Origin: Bacteroidota bacterium
GTDB taxonomy: Bacteria > Bacteroidota > Bacteroidia > UBA4408
NCBI GenBank assembly: GCA_016721765.1
Contig: JADKHO010000001.1
Span: 1,724,001 to 1,788,000 of the forward strand
Length of the DNA: 64,000 nucleotides
Direction: 5' to 3'
Under the pieces are notes generated by a model that had not been told where the DNA came from, ran no database searches, and was given only the letters and a program-made list of their open reading frames with translations. Position 1 is the first letter of the stretch, and each line of letters begins with the position of its first letter. The position numbers were made by a program, and so were the translations under genes. Shown in pieces: positions 61,984 through 64,000 of the stretch.

Positions 61984-63432
61984 TTAATTCGTTTCGTCCA
62001 GCATTTTGCTTACCAAGCTGCTGGCTAGTTTCGGGTCTGCCTTTCCTTTCGAAAGCTTCATTACTTCGCCCATAAATAGTGCCGCCAAATTTACTTTTCC
62101 GGCTTTGTATTCTTTTACCTTTTCGGGATATTTTGCTATGGCTAATTTCACAAATTCAGTCAAGGAATTCTCATCGCTCACCGAAACCAAATTGTTTTCT
62201 TCTGCAATCGAAAGTGGCGATTTATTTGGGTTTTCGATTAGTTTAGGAAACACTTGCTGCAAGGCCAAAGTATGACTCACTTTTCCTGAATCTATCAATT
62301 CAATGAGGTCACAAATGCGCTTAGCTGAAATCGGAAACTGATTTAAATGAAATGCGTTTTCGTTGATGTACGAACGAATGGGGCCCATCAACCAATTCGC
62401 TGCCGCCTTGTAGTTTTTAGTAGAAGCCGTTAGCTCCTCAAAATACAATGCTGTTTCTTTCGTATCGGTGATCACAGTTGCATCGTATTCCGAAAGTCCA
62501 AATTCGGCAACATATTTTTTATGTAAATCATTTGGCAGAGGTGGCAATATTTTGCGCACTTCTTCAATATAGGCTTTCGAAACAATAACCGGTTGTAAAT
62601 CCGGCTCAGGAAAGTAACGGTAATCGTTAGCCATTTCTTTACTTCGAAGTATAAAAGTTGTTCCGCTTTCGGCTTCAAAACTGCGGGTGTCCTGACTGAT
62701 TTCATTGCCGACTTCCACTTCTGCAATTTGGCGTTGAATTTCAAATTCGATAGCACGTTGCACATTGCGAATGGAGTTCATGTTTTTTACTTCCACGCGT
62801 TTGCCAAATTTTGAATCGCCTTTTAATCGTACCGAAATATTGGCATCGCAACGCATACTTCCTTCTTCCATATTTCCGTCGCAAATTTCGAGGTAACGCA
62901 CGAGTTTACGCACTTCGGTGAGGTAGGCATAAGCTTCTTCGCCCGAACGCAACTCCGGTTCACTCACCATTTCCAAAAGCGCAACGCCCGCTCTATTCAA
63001 ATCAATAAGCGAATCAAAGGCATCTTGGTCGTGCATGCTTTTTCCGGCATCTTCCTCCATGTGAATGCGTGTGAGGTTAATTTGTTTTGTACCACCATCT
63101 TTCATCTTTATGGTAATATAACCCTTGGTACAAATAGGAGTTTTATCTTGGGTTATTTGATAGCCCTTGGGTAAATCCGCATAAAAATAATTTTTGCGCG
63201 CATACTGATTTTCTTCCTGTATGTCGCATTTGCAAGCCAATCCCAGCTTCACCGCAAATTCAATTACTTTTTTGTTCGATTTAGGCAAAGTTCCGGGATG
63301 CCCTAGAGTAATCACACTCACATTGGTATTGGGCAAAGTACCATACTCGGTAGAGTCGCTGGCATAAGCCTTACTTTTCGTGAGCAATTGAATGTGAACT
63401 TCTAATCCAATAACAGCTTCGTATTTTTCCAC
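61984..63432 (-). CDS. gatB: Aspartyl/glutamyl-tRNA(Asn/Gln) amidotransferase subunit B
   Basis: 482 residues, full length. The N-terminal kinase-like domain shows YEAVIGLEVHIQLLTKSKAYASD, MEEDAGKSMHD and the SMRCDANISVRL motif. The C-terminal GatB/YqeY domain covers about residues 325-480, ending FMGEVMKLSKGKADPKLASSLVSKMLDE. With GatA and GatC it amidates misacylated Glu-tRNA(Gln) or Asp-tRNA(Asn). The other two subunits are not in the window. It lies 54 bp upstream of the TlpA-like gene in the same direction. No damage was seen. Confidence 0.95.
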   Translation of the reverse strand: MEKYEAVIGLEVHIQLLTKSKAYASDSTEYGTLPNTNVSVITLGHPGTLPKSNKKVIEFAVKLGLACKCDIQEENQYARKNYFYADLPKGYQITQDKTPICTKGYITIKMKDGGTKQINLTRIHMEEDAGKSMHDQDAFDSLIDLNRAGVALLEMVSEPELRSGEEAYAYLTEVRKLVRYLEICDGNMEEGSMRCDANISVRLKGDSKFGKRVEVKNMNSIRNVQRAIEFEIQRQIAEVEVGNEISQDTRSFEAESGTTFILRSKEMANDYRYFPEPDLQPVIVSKAYIEEVRKILPPLPNDLHKKYVAEFGLSEYDATVITDTKETALYFEELTASTKNYKAAANWLMGPIRSYINENAFHLNQFPISAKRICDLIELIDSGKVSHTLALQQVFPKLIENPNKSPLSIAEENNLVSVSDENSLTEFVKLAIAKYPEKVKEYKAGKVNLAALFMGEVMKLSKGKADPKLASSLVSKMLDETN

Positions 63433-63560
63433 AGGAAATAAATGTGCTTAAAAATTTTGAAGCGTAAAGGTAAGAAAAAATGAGTTTAGCTCAACTAACA
63501 GCCTCAACCGCGGTTTTAAAGGGCATATTCACAATATAAAGCATTCTGTTTATCCAACCA

Positions 63561-63715
63561 TTTTGGGCGTTTCCCTCCTGCGTCGGGTCAGGCTTTCCGC
63601 TGCAATCTTTGCCGCACCGAAAAAGTGCGCCAAAGGATTTTCGCTGCAATTAAGCCTTGCGCATCACGAACCCCGAAAAATTAACTATTTGTGAGTAATC
63701 CTTAACGCGGGACAG
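63561..63715. repeat. GC-richer stem-loop element, dispersed-repeat-like
   Basis: A block with base composition unlike its surroundings (C/G-rich, TTTCCCTCCTGCGTCGGGTC). It contains two near copies of TTCCGCTGCAAT (63595-63606 and 63639-63650), and AATCTTTGCCGCAC (63604-63617) pairs imperfectly with GTGCGCCAAAGGATT across a 7-nt loop. I recall similar 'GGGTCGGGCTTTCCGCTGCAATC' elements between genes in Bacteroidota. It lies in the 410-bp gap after gatB in which I see no other gene. Confidence 0.6.
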
Positions 63716-63845
63716 GAAAATGAAGCGCATTCTCAGTCATTCAGCAGAATTAGTTGCAAGGCGACATTTTTTTTTTATTGAAGCAGGTCTATAAGCAGAA
63801 AATGGAAAGTCAAGCTATCCTTTTCATTAACATTTAGTTTTATCC

Positions 63846-64000
63846 ATGAGAGAAGACAATATTCTTTTTGCAGGAAGGAATTTAATACTTGTTAGCAATG
63901 GCCAATGAAAAATATGATACTTGCCCGATGGAAGGATTTGATAGTAGAAAAGTAAAACGTATTTTAAAATTACCTTTTGGTGCTGAAATTAATATGGTTA
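63846..64000 (+). pseudogene. Nitroreductase-family fragment, cut by window end and apparently frameshifted
   Basis: From 63892 the frame LAMANEKYDTCPMEGFDSRKVKRILKLPFGAEINMV is open to the window end and resembles the C-terminal part of nitroreductase-family proteins (TCPMEGFD and AEINMV segments). The preceding stretch from ATG at 63846 (MREDNILFAGRNLILV) lies in another frame and would join it if one T were added near 63891. No N-terminal half of the gene is visible upstream, where the stem-loop element is. It is therefore a 5'-truncated remnant or a badly read gene. Confidence 0.5.

Overview
The window comes from a gliding-type member of the Bacteroidota. The evidence is gldH, the giant T9SS translocon gene sprA, four proteins with type IX C-terminal sorting domains (consensus YPNP or FPNP followed by a beta-sandwich), a TonB receptor, a LytS/LytTR-type two-component pair, and -7 promoter elements of the form TAnnTTTG. 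Menaquinone is made by the futalosine route (mqnB, mqnD). The outer membrane carries lipid A and heptose (lpxH, hldD). I cannot place the genus from the sequence.

Layout. 1-6.4 kb: the tail of a RicT/PSP1-like gene, gldH, a class A penicillin-binding protein, a secreted esterase, pgk and a VanZ-like gene. 6.4-17.4 kb: a reverse-strand block gcvH, sprA, ruvA and maeB. 17.6-25.2 kb: outer-membrane proteins, a TonB receptor with its small partner gene, a GNAT acetyltransferase, a fumarylacetoacetate hydrolase, an AlkB-type hydroxylase and a head-GIN/barrel fusion. 25.3-31.2 kb: a tight operon pccB - yceI - propeller histidine kinase - LytTR regulator. 31.2-36.97 kb: reverse-strand MFS carrier, enoyl-CoA hydratase, T9SS cargo, Bax-inhibitor-like protein, folE and queD. 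37.3-40.7 kb: mqnB, mqnD, a UPF0175/DUF3368 toxin-antitoxin-like pair and hldD. 40.8-46.8 kb: merR-like, M23 peptidase, alaS, a lipoprotein and T9SS cargo. 46.9-48.4 kb: an accessory islet (broken REP-type transposase, four-helix-bundle gene, 35-bp/105-bp higher-order tandem array). 48.4-63.4 kb: comM/yifB, a 2255-residue T9SS surface protein, lpxH, an M1 peptidase, a TlpA-like reductase and gatB. The last 570 bp hold a stem-loop repeat and a nitroreductase fragment.

Two things stand out. First, the 47.9-48.4 kb array has a three-monomer higher-order structure, an inverted monomer beside it, and open reading frames on both strands. Second, several genes between 33 and 48 kb (enoyl-CoA hydratase, Bax inhibitor, alaS, transposase) have their 5' ends put out of frame by what looks like one missing base in a short homopolymer. 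For the essential alaS this is most easily an under-called base in the assembly. Intergenic gaps carry several short-phrase repeats (CCTATGTG, CCTTTGTG, ATCCGCGTT, 8-bp AATCRGCT arrays), which look like dispersed elements of this phylum. I found no CRISPR array, rRNA or tRNA.
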